Shown: positions 8,339-17,522 of the stretch, one piece after another | Layout of the letters: each line of letters starts with the position of its first letter | Numbering within the stretch: the first letter of the stretch is position 1 | Origin: Roseibaca calidilacus | Lineage (GTDB): Bacteria; Pseudomonadota; Alphaproteobacteria; Rhodobacterales; Rhodobacteraceae | Reading direction: 5' to 3' | Assembly: GCF_001517585.1 (NCBI RefSeq) | Contig: NZ_FBYC01000004.1 | Span: 186,001-250,000 of the forward strand | Length of the DNA stretch: 64,000 bases | Notes under the pieces: model-generated | What the model saw: the letters and a program-made list of their open reading frames with translations, nothing else | The model's database searches: none | Told to the model about the DNA's origin: nothing | Program-made: the position numbers and the translations under genes

Positions 8339-9274
8339 TCAAGCCTGTTTGTTTTCTACCACTGCGTTCCATTTAGACAAAATATAGCTACTTGTCATCA
8401 AATCCAGATGTGCGCCGCCGCCATTCTTGCAAAGGGTAATCGCATCGTCCGAAGGGCGGAAAAACGACCCTTGCGCGCTCCCGTAGAAGTCGGCGTGAAT
8501 ATCCTTCTTTGCTATGGTGCCTTCCGAGAGAGGTATTTTCAACTCTCCAATATGGTCCAGAGTTGTCTCATAACTGTCCACGAATAGCTTGGCGCGTTGC
8601 AAAGTTAGATCATCCGCTTCGCGCATATCGGGCCGAAACGCCCCGATCAGGTCGATATGCTGTCCCGGTCGCAGCCATGCGCCGCGCAAGATGGGCGTCT
8701 TGCTCAGGGTCGCGGTGCAAATGATGTCAGCTTGCGACACGGCATTTTGCAGGTCGTCCGTCGCGTGGCAGCGCGGCAAGGTGCGCGCCATTTCTTGTGC
8801 AGCGCCGGGGCTGCGGTTCCAGACCGTGAATTCCGCATCGGGAAATAGTGCCGAATATGCCGCGTGCATAGAGCGTGAAACCGTTCCGGCCCCGATCAGC
8901 GCAATTTTCCGGCTATCCGGGCGGGCAAGTTTGCTGGCGGCAAACAGGCTATCACCTGCGGTTTTCCATTTGGTAACCAAATGGAAATCCAACATCGCCT
9001 CTAGCACGCCGGTTGCATCTGCAAAAAGGGCAACGGCGCCGTTCACATTTGCCAGACCGTGGGCGGCGTTTTCTGGAAAAATCGTGGCGGTCTTAACCAA
9101 TGATCCCAACCCATCAATCCAAGCCGCGCGCGACAACAGGGTGTCTTTTCCACGATAAAGGAAGCTGTCGGTTATCGTGGCTTTTGCCAATCGATGCCCC
9201 GCGCCGATAGCGGCGATCAATTCTAACCAGTCAAGCTGCGGTTCTATTTCGTGGCCAATGAAAGATTCGGTCAT
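8339..9274 (-). CDS. Ornithine cyclodeaminase / mu-crystallin family protein
   Basis: This 311-residue NAD(P)-dependent family member has a Rossmann segment, IALIGAGTVSRSM, near residue 125. It is followed by the family blocks ADIICTATLSKTPIL, GQHIDLIGAFRPDMRE and LFVDSY. Family members include ornithine cyclodeaminase, alanine dehydrogenase and imine reductases; the substrate here cannot be assigned. The gene is last in a chain AEC transporter - S-formylglutathione hydrolase - HAD - this gene, and its start overlaps the HAD stop by four bases (ATGA). Confidence 0.85.
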   Translation of the reverse strand: MTESFIGHEIEPQLDWLELIAAIGAGHRLAKATITDSFLYRGKDTLLSRAAWIDGLGSLVKTATIFPENAAHGLANVNGAVALFADATGVLEAMLDFHLVTKWKTAGDSLFAASKLARPDSRKIALIGAGTVSRSMHAAYSALFPDAEFTVWNRSPGAAQEMARTLPRCHATDDLQNAVSQADIICTATLSKTPILRGAWLRPGQHIDLIGAFRPDMREADDLTLQRAKLFVDSYETTLDHIGELKIPLSEGTIAKKDIHADFYGSAQGSFFRPSDDAITLCKNGGGAHLDLMTSSYILSKWNAVVENKQA

Positions 9275-9891
9275 ATTTGCATCGCTACATTTATGCCGTT
9301 TTTTTGTAAATCCGCTTGCAACGTATCGGGGTGCTCGAAAACATGGCCAGACCAGCCACGCGCAATCGCGGCAACGATGTTTTCTGGCCGGTCATCAATG
9401 AAAAACAGGTTTTGCGGCGGCACACCGCTTTCCCGTTCAAGAATGCGATAAATCTCTGGCTCTGGCTTCAGCACCCCCAGATGCCCGGAAATATAGCGTT
9501 GGTCGAACTCTGTCAGGAAATTATGGGTTTCGCAGGCCAAGGCAAATGTCTCGCGCCCGAAATTCGACAATGCGAAAACCGGCATCCCTTGCGCGCGCAG
9601 CCCTCGCAAAAGGGCCACGTTTTCGGCAATGACCGGCGCGAACATCTGCGGCCAGCCATCATGCCACAGCATGATCTCATCGTGCCAATCGGGGTGCTGC
9701 GCGGCAAGCCCGCGCACGCTTTCGGCAAAAGGGGCGCCGCGATCAACCGCAAGGTTCATTCCGTTCAGATCAACCTCGGCAAACAGCTTTTGGCGCCGAC
9801 TGGCCCCGATCCGGCTGTCGAAAAACGCTTCCGGTTGCCAGCCCACCAGCACATTGCCAATGTCGAACACGACGGCGTGAATATCGTTCAT
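9271..9891 (-). CDS. HAD-IA family hydrolase (YihX-like phosphatase)
   Basis: This 206-residue protein carries HAD motif I as VFDIGNVLVGW (nucleophile Asp10, with Gly in the second acidic position as is usual for YihX-like members), motif II in ALSNFG, and motifs III/IV in LKPEPEIY and FFIDDRPENIVAA. It should dephosphorylate a small phosphorylated metabolite in the cytosol. It overlaps both neighbours by four bases (ATGA), so it is translated as part of the same operon. Confidence 0.88.
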   Translation of the reverse strand: MNDIHAVVFDIGNVLVGWQPEAFFDSRIGASRRQKLFAEVDLNGMNLAVDRGAPFAESVRGLAAQHPDWHDEIMLWHDGWPQMFAPVIAENVALLRGLRAQGMPVFALSNFGRETFALACETHNFLTEFDQRYISGHLGVLKPEPEIYRILERESGVPPQNLFFIDDRPENIVAAIARGWSGHVFEHPDTLQADLQKNGINVAMQI

Positions 9892-10718
9892 CGCGCCAGC
9901 GCCTCTGCGTGAAAGCTGACATGCGCGCCCGCGAAGGTCGAGACGAAGAAATAGCTGTGGTCATAGCCTTTCTGCATCCGGAAACTGCCGGGTTGGCGGG
10001 TCGCGGTCATGGCCTGCGCCAAGGCGTCAGGGCGTAAGAGGTCCAGGAACTGGTCAGACGTGCCCTGATCTATCAGCACCTCGCCCTCGAAACCGCCATT
10101 GCGCATCAGCAGCGTCGCGTCATGCGCGGCCCAAGTGGCTTCGTCCGGCCCCAGATAGGCCCCTAGTTGCTTGCGCCCCCAATCGCTGGCCATGGGATGG
10201 GCAATGGGCGCAAAGGCCGACACCGACGCGAACCGCCCCGGCAGCCGCATGGCCATGGTCAAGGCGCCATGCCCGCCCATGGAATGCCCGGTAATGGCCT
10301 GCCGGTCCTCTTCCAAGGCGAAATAGGCGAACAGAACGCGCGGCAAGTCGTGCGTGATGTATTCCCACATGCGGTAATGCGCTGCCCATGGGGCTTGCGT
10401 GGCATTTACATAGAACCCCGCGCCTTGGCCCAGATCATAGGCCGGGTCATCGGCCACGCCCTCGCCGCGGGGGCTGGTATCGGGAAACACGACCGCCACG
10501 CCATGCGCTGCGGCATGCGCCTGCAAACCCGCCTTGGTCATGGCGTTTTCATGCGTGCAGGTCAGGCCCGACAAATACCAAAGCAGTGGCACCGGGTGCT
10601 GTGCCGCCTCTGCGGGCAGGAACAGCCCAAAGGTCATGTCGCAGCCGGTGGCCTTCGACGGATGCCTGTAAACCCCCTGCACGCCGCCGAAACACCGGTT
10701 TTCTGAAATCGTTTCCAT
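9888..10718 (-). CDS. fghA: S-formylglutathione hydrolase
   Basis: This 276-residue alpha/beta hydrolase starts with ENRCFGGVQGVYRHPS and has the nucleophile elbow GHSMGGHGALTMAMR near residue 148, with Asp in DQGTSDQFL and His in GYDHSYFF completing the triad. It hydrolyses S-formylglutathione to formate and glutathione in formaldehyde oxidation. The usual partner alcohol dehydrogenase is not adjacent. The ATG at 10718 is chosen because the esterase D homology begins there; the frame is open further upstream but that part is not conserved-looking. The stop overlaps the HAD start. Confidence 0.94.
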   Translation of the reverse strand: METISENRCFGGVQGVYRHPSKATGCDMTFGLFLPAEAAQHPVPLLWYLSGLTCTHENAMTKAGLQAHAAAHGVAVVFPDTSPRGEGVADDPAYDLGQGAGFYVNATQAPWAAHYRMWEYITHDLPRVLFAYFALEEDRQAITGHSMGGHGALTMAMRLPGRFASVSAFAPIAHPMASDWGRKQLGAYLGPDEATWAAHDATLLMRNGGFEGEVLIDQGTSDQFLDLLRPDALAQAMTATRQPGSFRMQKGYDHSYFFVSTFAGAHVSFHAEALAR

Positions 10719-10750
10719 GTCATGTCCCCATTTCTTTGGGCCGCAACCTG

Positions 10751-11680
10751 TCAGAACTGGCTGACCCATGCAACGACCAGCGGGATCGTCGCCATGCTGA
10801 TAAGCGTTGAAACAAGAATTGTGGCGGATACGCGCGCGGGCCCGGCATTGTAATGCTGCGCCAAGATGAACACATTGCCCGCAACAGGAAGTGCCGCGCC
10901 TGCGATCAGAACCGCGCTTGCGACCGGCTCCAGCTTGAATACGACCAGCGCAAACAACGCGACGACGGCAGGGTGCAGCCCCAGTTTTACGAAGGTCAGC
11001 CAAGTGACAAGGCCCAGACGCTCGACCCGTTTGTCCGCCAGCGATGCACCAATCGCAAACAACGCGCCCGGTGTGGCCGCAGCGCCCAGAAGTGTCAGCG
11101 TGTCATTGACCGGCGCGGGCAAGGCCAGCCCCGTAGAGGCCCAGACCAGCCCCGCCACCATGGCTACCACCATCGGGTTGCGCGCCACCGCGCCCAGCAG
11201 TTTTTGCGGCAAGGCCCGATCAATCTGGCCTTGGCGGGCCAAGGTTATCATCATGGTGAACAGCGAGGAGAAGACCACAAGATCCACCGACAGGATAATC
11301 AGCATATAGGGAACCGATTCCGCGCCCAGCAGCAGCGCCAGCATTGGCAGCCCCATGAAACCGGTATTGCCGATAATGCCGCATTGCGCTTCTATCGTGG
11401 CTTCTGAAAGGCTGGCGCGGCGCAGGAACGCCAGAAACATCACCGCCAGATAAACCGTTAAGCAAGCCAGCAAATAGGCTCCGATCACGCGCGGTTGCCA
11501 GATGTCATCCAAGCCCAGATTGGCGGCAAACCCGAACAGAAGCGCCGATAGCGCAAAGTAGAACACGAATTTCGTCAGATAGGCCGTTGCCTCTAATGGG
11601 AAAAAGCCCAGCCGCGCCGCCCCAAGGCCAAGCCCGATCAGCGCAAAAAACGGCAAAGTTTCCAAAAAGATCGTCACCAT
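10751..11680 (-). CDS. AEC family transporter (auxin efflux carrier-like permease)
   Basis: This 309-residue integral membrane protein has about ten hydrophobic segments, such as LPFFALIGLGLGAARLGFF at the N-terminus and VFILAQHYNAGPARVSATIL near the C-terminus, the pattern of the AEC/MdcF-type permeases. Substrates in the family are small organic anions or malonate; none can be named here. It is first in the minus-strand chain that continues 32 bases later with fghA, and it diverges from the TetR-type regulator gene, which could control it. Confidence 0.87.
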   Translation of the reverse strand: MVTIFLETLPFFALIGLGLGAARLGFFPLEATAYLTKFVFYFALSALLFGFAANLGLDDIWQPRVIGAYLLACLTVYLAVMFLAFLRRASLSEATIEAQCGIIGNTGFMGLPMLALLLGAESVPYMLIILSVDLVVFSSLFTMMITLARQGQIDRALPQKLLGAVARNPMVVAMVAGLVWASTGLALPAPVNDTLTLLGAAATPGALFAIGASLADKRVERLGLVTWLTFVKLGLHPAVVALFALVVFKLEPVASAVLIAGAALPVAGNVFILAQHYNAGPARVSATILVSTLISMATIPLVVAWVSQF

Positions 11681-11777
11681 ATTCCGAACCTGTTAAAATG
11701 GTGGCCTATGCGCGCCAGCGGAACCGCTTTTCATACCGGGCGCAAGTGCCTATCTGTAACATATGGCAGGAGCAGGC

Positions 11778-12395
11778 ATGACGACGGCAGAGATTTCGAT
11801 CCCGCAGGGGCGCAAGGTTCAACAGGTGCTGGATGGGGCACGCGCGGTTTTCGTGGCGCATGGCTATGAGCGTGCCAGCATGGATGAAATCGCGCGCACG
11901 GCGAGCGTATCCAAGGCAACCGTGTACAGCTACTTCGCCGATAAACGCGAATTGTTCACCGCGATGTATCGCGCGGAAATGCTGCGGTTGGCCGATTCGG
12001 CGGTAGAGTTGAACGACACGCATCTGTCCCCAGAGCACGCCCTGCACGAGGCGGGGCGGCGAATGCTTGACTACCTGACGTCTGATTTCGCGCTGGCGAT
12101 GTATCGCATTTGCGTGGCCGAAACCCCGCGCTTTCCCGAAATTGGGCGCGCCTTTTACGAAGGCGGGCCAGAATTGGGCCGGGCCTGTTTCGGTGCCTAT
12201 CTGCGCGCCGCAACCGAGCGCGGGGTGCTGCGTGTCGATGACATTGACCTTGCCGCAGACCAGTTCTTTCAACTGTGCCAGACCACGATCTGCGACCGCA
12301 TGATTTGCGGTGTGCAATACACTTTCACCGAAGCAGAGATCGAGCATGTTCTGGCCGGGGCCGTGGCGACCTTCATGGCGCGCTACGGGGTGTAA
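11778..12395 (+). CDS. TetR/AcrR family transcriptional regulator
   Basis: The N-terminal helix-turn-helix is clear: GARAVFVAHGYERASMDEIA, then KATVYSYFADKRELF. The C-terminal ligand domain resembles the TetR_C AcrR-like type. The ATG at 11778 is preferred over that at 11763 because AGGAG lies five bases upstream; this gives 205 residues. The gene is divergent from the AEC transporter gene with about 97 bases between starts, the classic layout of a local repressor and its target, but no clear operator palindrome was found. Confidence 0.9.
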   Translation: MTTAEISIPQGRKVQQVLDGARAVFVAHGYERASMDEIARTASVSKATVYSYFADKRELFTAMYRAEMLRLADSAVELNDTHLSPEHALHEAGRRMLDYLTSDFALAMYRICVAETPRFPEIGRAFYEGGPELGRACFGAYLRAATERGVLRVDDIDLAADQFFQLCQTTICDRMICGVQYTFTEAEIEHVLAGAVATFMARYGV

Positions 12396-13132
12396 CCCTC
12401 AAAGGTTATGTTGTCTGCAACGTGCCGCGCTTGGGCTTCTTGCGCGGTGTCGCGGATTGTCCAGCACAATACCGGCATGCCTTGGGCTTTCAGCGCGGCG
12501 ACCGGGGCCATGTCCAGCAGTTGCCACTCATGCGAAATGAAGCTGGCCCCTGTGGCCGCGACGGCGTTCAGGGTCGCAAGTTCCGCCAAGCGGTCATGGG
12601 GCACGCCCGGCCAATCCTCTGGCGCAAAAGCACAGGTTACCAGCCCGCGCGGGATGTCGGGCGCGAGCCGCGCCATGGCCGCCATGCTGTGCGGGTTGAA
12701 GGACATGACCGCGACCGGACCTTGATAGCCCCGCAGCGCGGCGGCGGTGTCGGCTTCCAGCCGCCCATCGACGGGGCCAAGGGTGCGGCTTTGGTCCTTC
12801 ACCTCTATCAATAGGGGCGCGCGGCCTGCGACAAGGGCCAGAACCTCGCGCAGGGTCGGAATGCACTCGGACGTGCCGCGCAGCGGCAAATCTGTCAGCT
12901 CGTGCGCGGGCCGGTCTGCGACCGCACCGGCGGCATAGGTCAACCGCTCCAGATTGTGGTCGTGAAACACCAGCGCCACACCGTCGGCGCTGGCTTGCAG
13001 GTCAATCTCTAGTGCATAGCCTGCGGTAACCGCAGCTGCGATGGCGGCGCGCGAATTCTCCGGCCCTGCCAATCCGTGCAGGGCGCGATGCGCGATGGGG
13101 CGGGTCAGAAACGCGGGTGGTAGATCAGACAA
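12383..13132 (-). CDS. Glycerophosphodiester phosphodiesterase family protein
   Basis: This cytosolic GDPD-type TIM barrel of about 249 residues has IAHRALHG with PENSRAAI (catalytic His), EIDLQASADGVALVFHDHNLERLT (Glu, Asp and second His) and LIEVKDQ. It hydrolyses glycerophosphodiesters to glycerol 3-phosphate and an alcohol. The likely start is a TTG at 13132 that overlaps the ridA-like stop by eight bases, just before SDLPPAFLTRPIAHRA; the frame extends to 13231 but that lies inside ridA. The 3' end overlaps the convergent TetR gene by 13 bases. Confidence 0.88.
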   Translation of the reverse strand: MSDLPPAFLTRPIAHRALHGLAGPENSRAAIAAAVTAGYALEIDLQASADGVALVFHDHNLERLTYAAGAVADRPAHELTDLPLRGTSECIPTLREVLALVAGRAPLLIEVKDQSRTLGPVDGRLEADTAAALRGYQGPVAVMSFNPHSMAAMARLAPDIPRGLVTCAFAPEDWPGVPHDRLAELATLNAVAATGASFISHEWQLLDMAPVAALKAQGMPVLCWTIRDTAQEAQARHVADNITFEGYTP

Positions 13133-13589
13133 TCTCGAAAATGCCTTCGATTTCCACGGCCACGCCCAAGGGCAGGCTGGGTGCGCCCACGGCGGCGCGG
13201 GCATGGCGCCCGGCCTCGCCAAAAACGGCAACCATCAGGTCGGAACAGCCGTTCACGACCTTGGGTTGGTCGGTAAAATCGGCGGTGCAATTCACGAAAC
13301 CGGTCAGCTTGACCACGCGTTTCACGCGGGTCAGGTCACCCCCGCAAGCCGCGCGCAGTTGCGCGATCAGCGCCAAACCGCAGGCGCGGGCGGCGGTCAC
13401 GCCATCCTCGACCGATGTATCGGCACCCAGCGTGCCGCAGATCAGACCATCCGCCCCGCTGGAAATCTGGCCCGAAATGAACACCAAAGGCCCGCTTTGC
13501 ACGAAAGGCACATAATTCGCCGCAGGCGCGGGGGCGTCGGGCAAGGTCAGGCCAAGTTCGGCAATGCGGGCTTCGATCGGATTGGACAT
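13125..13589 (-). CDS. RidA (YjgF/UK114) family protein
   Basis: This protein of about 154 residues starts at MSNPIEARIAELGLTLPDAP, with the family blocks YVPFVQSGPLVFISGQ and VKRVVKLTGFVN. RidA-type enzymes hydrolyse reactive enamines/imines made by PLP enzymes; this belongs to the longer YjgF subgroup (about 155 residues), where activity is less certain. The 3' end overlaps the TTG start of the GDPD gene, so the two form a pair. Confidence 0.9.
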   Translation of the reverse strand: MSNPIEARIAELGLTLPDAPAPAANYVPFVQSGPLVFISGQISSGADGLICGTLGADTSVEDGVTAARACGLALIAQLRAACGGDLTRVKRVVKLTGFVNCTADFTDQPKVVNGCSDLMVAVFGEAGRHARAAVGAPSLPLGVAVEIEGIFEIV

Positions 13590-13664
13590 GATGGCACCTT
13601 TCGTCATTTTCCCTGCACTATGCCCGAATGGGCGGCTGTGGAAAGGGCGAAAAAGCGCGGCAGG

Positions 13665-15308
13665 TCAGACCAACCGCGACACTTCGACCGCCGCGCGCAC
13701 GAAATCAGCGAAAAGCGGGTGCGGCTCGAAGGGTTTCGATTTCAGTTCTGGGTGGAATTGCACGCCGATGAACCAAGGGTGATCGGGATATTCCACGATC
13801 TCGGGCAGCGAGCCGTCCGGCGACAGGCCCGAAAAGCTAAGCCCCTTTGCCTCCAATGCGTCGCGGAACTTGGTATCCACCTCGTAGCGGTGGCGGTGGC
13901 GTTCCTCGATCCGGGTCGTGCCGTAAATTTCCGCCACGCGCGAACCATCCAACAGGCTGGCATTATACGACCCAAGCCGCATGGTGCCGCCCTTGTCGTC
14001 GCCCACCTTGCGTTCGACCTTGTGATTGCCCTGCACCCATTCTTTCAGGTGGTAGACCACGGGCGTAAAACGTTTCTTGCCCGCTTCGTGGTCGAATTCC
14101 TCGGACCCGGCATCGGCAATCCCGGCCAAGTTGCGCGCGGCTTCGATGCACGCCATTTGCATACCCAGACAGATGCCGAAATAGGGAATCTTCTTTTCCC
14201 GCGCATAGGTCGCAGCGCGGATTTTGCCTTCGGTCCCGCGCTCGCCAAAGCCGCCGGGCACCAGAATGGCATGATAAGGTTCCAAGGCGCTGGACGGGTC
14301 TTCGCTGTCGAACACCTCGGCGTCAATCCACTCTACCTGCACCTTCACACGGTTGGCGATGCCACCATGCACAAGCGCTTCCTTGATGGATTTATAGGCG
14401 TCCTCTAGCTGCACATATTTGCCGACAATGGCGATGCGCACCTCGCCTTCGGGGTGCTGCAAACGGTCGATCACATCATGCCAGCGGTCAAGCTGCGGGC
14501 GCGGGGCAGGGGTAATGCCAAACGCGTCCAGAACGGCTTGGTCCAAGCCCGCTTCGTGATAGGCCAAAGGCGCTTCGTAGATGGATTTCAGGTCATAGGC
14601 CGGGATCACCGCCTCTGGCCGGACATTGCAGAACAGCGCGATCTTCTGGCGTTCCTTTTCCGGGATCGGATGTTCAGACCGGCAGACCAGCACATCAGGC
14701 GCGATGCCGATGCTTTGCAATTCCTTGACCGAATGCTGCGTGGGTTTGGTTTTCAACTCTCCCGACGCGGCCAGATAGGGCAAGAGTGTCAGATGCATGA
14801 AAATACACTGACCGCGCGGGCGCTCATGGCTGAATTGGCGGATGGCTTCGAAGAAAGGCAGACCTTCGATATCGCCCACCGTGCCGCCGATTTCGCATAG
14901 CATGAAATCGACCTCATCTTCGCCCACGGCCAAGAAGTCTTTGATTTCATTGGTCACATGCGGGATCACCTGAATGGTGCGCCCCAGGTAATCGCCCCGG
15001 CGTTCGCGTTCCAGCACGTTGGAATAAATCCGCCCTGACGACACCGAATCGGTGCGCCGCGCCGCGACCCCGGTGAAGCGCTCGTAATGGCCAAGGTCCA
15101 GATCGGTTTCGGCCCCGTCATCGGTGACGAACACCTCACCATGCTCGAATGGTGACATCGTGCCGGGATCGACATTCAGGTAAGGGTCTAGCTTGCGCAG
15201 CCGCACGGTAAAGCCCCGGGCCTGCAACAAGGCGCCCAATGCCGCAGAAGCAAGCCCCTTGCCAAGGCTCGAAACGACACCACCGGTAATGAAAATATAA
15301 CGCGCCAT
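13665..15308 (-). CDS. pyrG: CTP synthase
   Basis: This 547-residue enzyme makes CTP from UTP, ATP and glutamine. The N-terminal synthetase domain begins with [20 protein letters not shown] (P-loop). The C-terminal class I glutaminase domain has the nucleophile Cys in [11 protein letters not shown] and the His/Glu in [12 protein letters not shown]. Family length is about 545, so it is complete. The ATG at 15308 is fixed by the conserved N-terminus; upstream residues in the open frame are not conserved. It lies downstream of secG on the same strand. Confidence 0.97.
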   Translation of the reverse strand: MARYIFITGGVVSSLGKGLASAALGALLQARGFTVRLRKLDPYLNVDPGTMSPFEHGEVFVTDDGAETDLDLGHYERFTGVAARRTDSVSSGRIYSNVLERERRGDYLGRTIQVIPHVTNEIKDFLAVGEDEVDFMLCEIGGTVGDIEGLPFFEAIRQFSHERPRGQCIFMHLTLLPYLAASGELKTKPTQHSVKELQSIGIAPDVLVCRSEHPIPEKERQKIALFCNVRPEAVIPAYDLKSIYEAPLAYHEAGLDQAVLDAFGITPAPRPQLDRWHDVIDRLQHPEGEVRIAIVGKYVQLEDAYKSIKEALVHGGIANRVKVQVEWIDAEVFDSEDPSSALEPYHAILVPGGFGERGTEGKIRAATYAREKKIPYFGICLGMQMACIEAARNLAGIADAGSEEFDHEAGKKRFTPVVYHLKEWVQGNHKVERKVGDDKGGTMRLGSYNASLLDGSRVAEIYGTTRIEERHRHRYEVDTKFRDALEAKGLSFSGLSPDGSLPEIVEYPDHPWFIGVQFHPELKSKPFEPHPLFADFVRAAVEVSRLV

Positions 15309-15425
15309 GGGTCTGCTCGGACCTCCCCGTGAAGTGTCAGAATTGGAAAACGGCGCGCGAACCGGCACACCTTCACGGGACTTATGCCTTACCCGAGAAT
15401 GCGCGCGCCCGCAAGCGGGCAGCCT

Positions 15426-15788
15426 TTACTCTGCCGGTGGCGGTGCAAGCGAGTCGTCGGTCAGGCTGGGCGGCAGCAGGCTGTCGGCGGCGGGCAACTC
15501 TGGCGTTGCCGGTGCTTCTGCCGGGGCGGGAACGCCCAAACGGTCCAGAACCGACGTGCTGGCCGATTGCTGCGCTGCCAGAACCGTCAAAAACAGCGAA
15601 GTTGCGATGAAGCTGGCGGCCAGCCCCCATGTCAACTTGGCCATGGCCGTCAGCGGCGGGCGGCCTGCTTGCGGGTTGCCGTCGCCCCCGCCAATGCCAA
15701 GCCCACCCCCTTCGGAGCGCTGCACCAGCACAACGCCGATCAGCGACAGCGCCAGCAGAAGGTGAACAATGAGCACGACATTTTGCAT
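15426..15788 (-). CDS. secG: Preprotein translocase subunit SecG
   Basis: This 120-residue protein has two hydrophobic segments: LIVHLLLALSLIGVVLVQRS at the start and WGLAASFIATSLFLTVLA around residues 58-75, separated by the cytosolic Gly-rich loop with SEGGGLGIGGG typical of SecG. The C-terminal tail is Pro/Ala-rich, as in other Alphaproteobacteria. It forms part of the SecYEG channel and is upstream of pyrG, as is usual in the group. Confidence 0.93.
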   Translation of the reverse strand: MQNVVLIVHLLLALSLIGVVLVQRSEGGGLGIGGGDGNPQAGRPPLTAMAKLTWGLAASFIATSLFLTVLAAQQSASTSVLDRLGVPAPAEAPATPELPAADSLLPPSLTDDSLAPPPAE

Positions 15789-15940
15789 CAGGAAACCCGC
15801 GAATAGCTTTGTCGTTCACTTAGGCGTTCATGCGCATGTCTGCAACCCCGCATCGTGGCACGCAAATCAACAGATTCGGGTTTTCCGCACCCACGCAACA
15901 GGGTAAGAGCGGAACGGTTTCAGCAAGGAAAGGTCCGGGA

Positions 15941-17233
15941 ATGGCCAATGTCGTGGTGGTCGGCGCGCAATGGGGCGACGAAGGCAAGGGAAAAATTGTC
16001 GATTGGTTGTCCGAGCGGGCCGATGTCGTGGCCCGCTTTCAGGGCGGTCACAATGCCGGGCATACCTTGGTTATTGACGGCAAGGTCTACAAGCTGCACG
16101 CGCTGCCCTCGGGCGTTGTGCGCGGCGGCAAACTGTCGGTCATCGGAAATGGCGTGGTGCTGGACCCGTGGCATTTGGTGCAAGAGATCGAAACGATCCG
16201 CGCCCAAGGCGTGGACATCACGCCCGACACCCTGATGATTGCAGAGAATACCCCGCTGATCCTGCCTTTCCACGGCGAATTGGATCGCGCGCGCGAAAAC
16301 CAGAACTCTGTTGCGAAAATCGGCACCACCGGGCGCGGAATTGGCCCGGCCTACGAAGACAAGGTCGGTCGTCGCGTGATCCGCGTGGCCGATCTGGCCG
16401 ATGACGCAACCTTGCAACTGCGCGTGGACCGCGCGCTTGTGCATCATGATGCGCTGCGCCGTGGTTTGGGGCTGGACCCTATCGACCGTGACGCCCTTCT
16501 GGCCAGCCTGCGCGAGATTGCACCGCAAATCTTGCCCTTCGCGGCCCCTGTCTGGAAGGTGCTGCAAGACAAGCGCAAAGCCGGTAAGCGCATTTTGTTC
16601 GAAGGCGCGCAAGGCGCGCTTCTGGACGTGGATTTCGGCACCTACCCGTTTGTTACATCCTCCAACGTGATCGCGGGGCAGGCGGCAACTGGCGTGGGCG
16701 TTGGTCCCGGCGCGATTGATTTCGTTCTGGGCATTGTCAAAGCCTACACTACCCGCGTGGGTGAAGGCCCGTTTCCGACCGAATTGGACGATGCCGACGG
16801 GCAGCGTCTGGGCGAGCGCGGGCATGAATTTGGCACCACCACCGGGCGCAAGCGCCGCTGCGGCTGGTTCGATGCCTGTCTGGTGCGCCAGACCTGCGCC
16901 ACTTCCGGCGTGAATGGCATAGCATTGACCAAGCTGGATGTGCTGGACGGGTTCGAGGTGCTGAAAATCTGCGTGGGCTACGATCTGGATGGCACCATGC
17001 TTGATTACCTGCCCACGGCCGCCGAAGCGCAGGCGCGGTGCCAACCCGTCTACGAGGAGATGCCCGGCTGGTCTGAATCGACCGAGGGCGCGCGCTCTTG
17101 GGCTGATTTGCCTGCCAATGCCATCAAATATGTCCGCCGCGTGGAAGAGTTGATCGGCTGCCCGGTCGCGCTACTTAGCACATCTCCAGAACGTGAAGAC
17201 ACTATCCTAGTCACAGACCCATTCGAGGATTGA
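15941..17233 (+). CDS. purA: Adenylosuccinate synthetase
   Basis: This 430-residue GTP-dependent enzyme joins IMP and aspartate in AMP synthesis. The N-terminus shows [19 protein letters not shown] (catalytic Asp and P-loop) and [10 protein letters not shown] (catalytic His). The GTP-binding and IMP blocks [18 protein letters not shown] and [11 protein letters not shown]-type sequence follow. The start at 15941 is supported by AAGGAAAGG upstream. The stop codon TGA shares its last base with the next gene's ATG. Confidence 0.97.
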   Translation: MANVVVVGAQWGDEGKGKIVDWLSERADVVARFQGGHNAGHTLVIDGKVYKLHALPSGVVRGGKLSVIGNGVVLDPWHLVQEIETIRAQGVDITPDTLMIAENTPLILPFHGELDRARENQNSVAKIGTTGRGIGPAYEDKVGRRVIRVADLADDATLQLRVDRALVHHDALRRGLGLDPIDRDALLASLREIAPQILPFAAPVWKVLQDKRKAGKRILFEGAQGALLDVDFGTYPFVTSSNVIAGQAATGVGVGPGAIDFVLGIVKAYTTRVGEGPFPTELDDADGQRLGERGHEFGTTTGRKRRCGWFDACLVRQTCATSGVNGIALTKLDVLDGFEVLKICVGYDLDGTMLDYLPTAAEAQARCQPVYEEMPGWSESTEGARSWADLPANAIKYVRRVEELIGCPVALLSTSPEREDTILVTDPFED

Positions 17234-17460
17234 TGGCCCTTTCCTACAAAGCCCGCAAACGCTGGTCGATATTCGCCCTTGTGGTGGCGCTGCCGCTTTA
17301 CATTGTTGTCACGGTTAACGTGGTCGAACTGTTCGATCGCCCGTCCTTTTGGGTGGAACTGCTGATTTATGTCGTCTTGGGCATTGTCTGGACCTTGCCA
17401 TTGAAGAAAGTGTTTCTGGGTGTGGGCAAGCCCGACCCGGACGCACCGCCAGAGCAATAG
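17233..17460 (+). CDS. DUF2842 small membrane protein
   Basis: This 75-residue protein has two hydrophobic segments, WSIFALVVALPLYIVVTVNV and WVELLIYVVLGIVWTLPL, followed by KKVFLGVGKPDPDAPP, as in the alphaproteobacterial DUF2842 family of unknown role. The ATG overlaps the purA stop by one base (TGATG), so it is translationally coupled to purA. A terminator follows within 20 bases. Confidence 0.85.
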   Translation: MALSYKARKRWSIFALVVALPLYIVVTVNVVELFDRPSFWVELLIYVVLGIVWTLPLKKVFLGVGKPDPDAPPEQ

Positions 17461-17473
17461 ACAGACATCAAAC

Positions 17474-17506
17474 AAAAAAGCCCCGGCGCGTGCTGCCGGG
17501 GCTTTT
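17474..17506. terminator. Bidirectional rho-independent terminator
   Basis: An AAAAAGCCCCGGC arm pairs with GCCGGGGCTTTTT around a six- to seven-base loop, with A- and T-tracts on both sides. It lies between the convergent DUF2842 gene and the acidic 758-residue protein gene and can end both transcripts. Confidence 0.92.
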
Positions 17507-17522
17507 TGTGTGTTGTTCGCGT

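Noticed and set aside
13041-14408. 455-codon plus-strand open frame across ridA and pyrG
   Set aside because: Covers the antisense of parts of three conserved genes; composition is that of a shadow.
15309-15425. Possible tRNA or hairpin between pyrG and secG
   Set aside because: The CCCGCAAGCGGG stem is short and has no T-run; no cloverleaf can be drawn.
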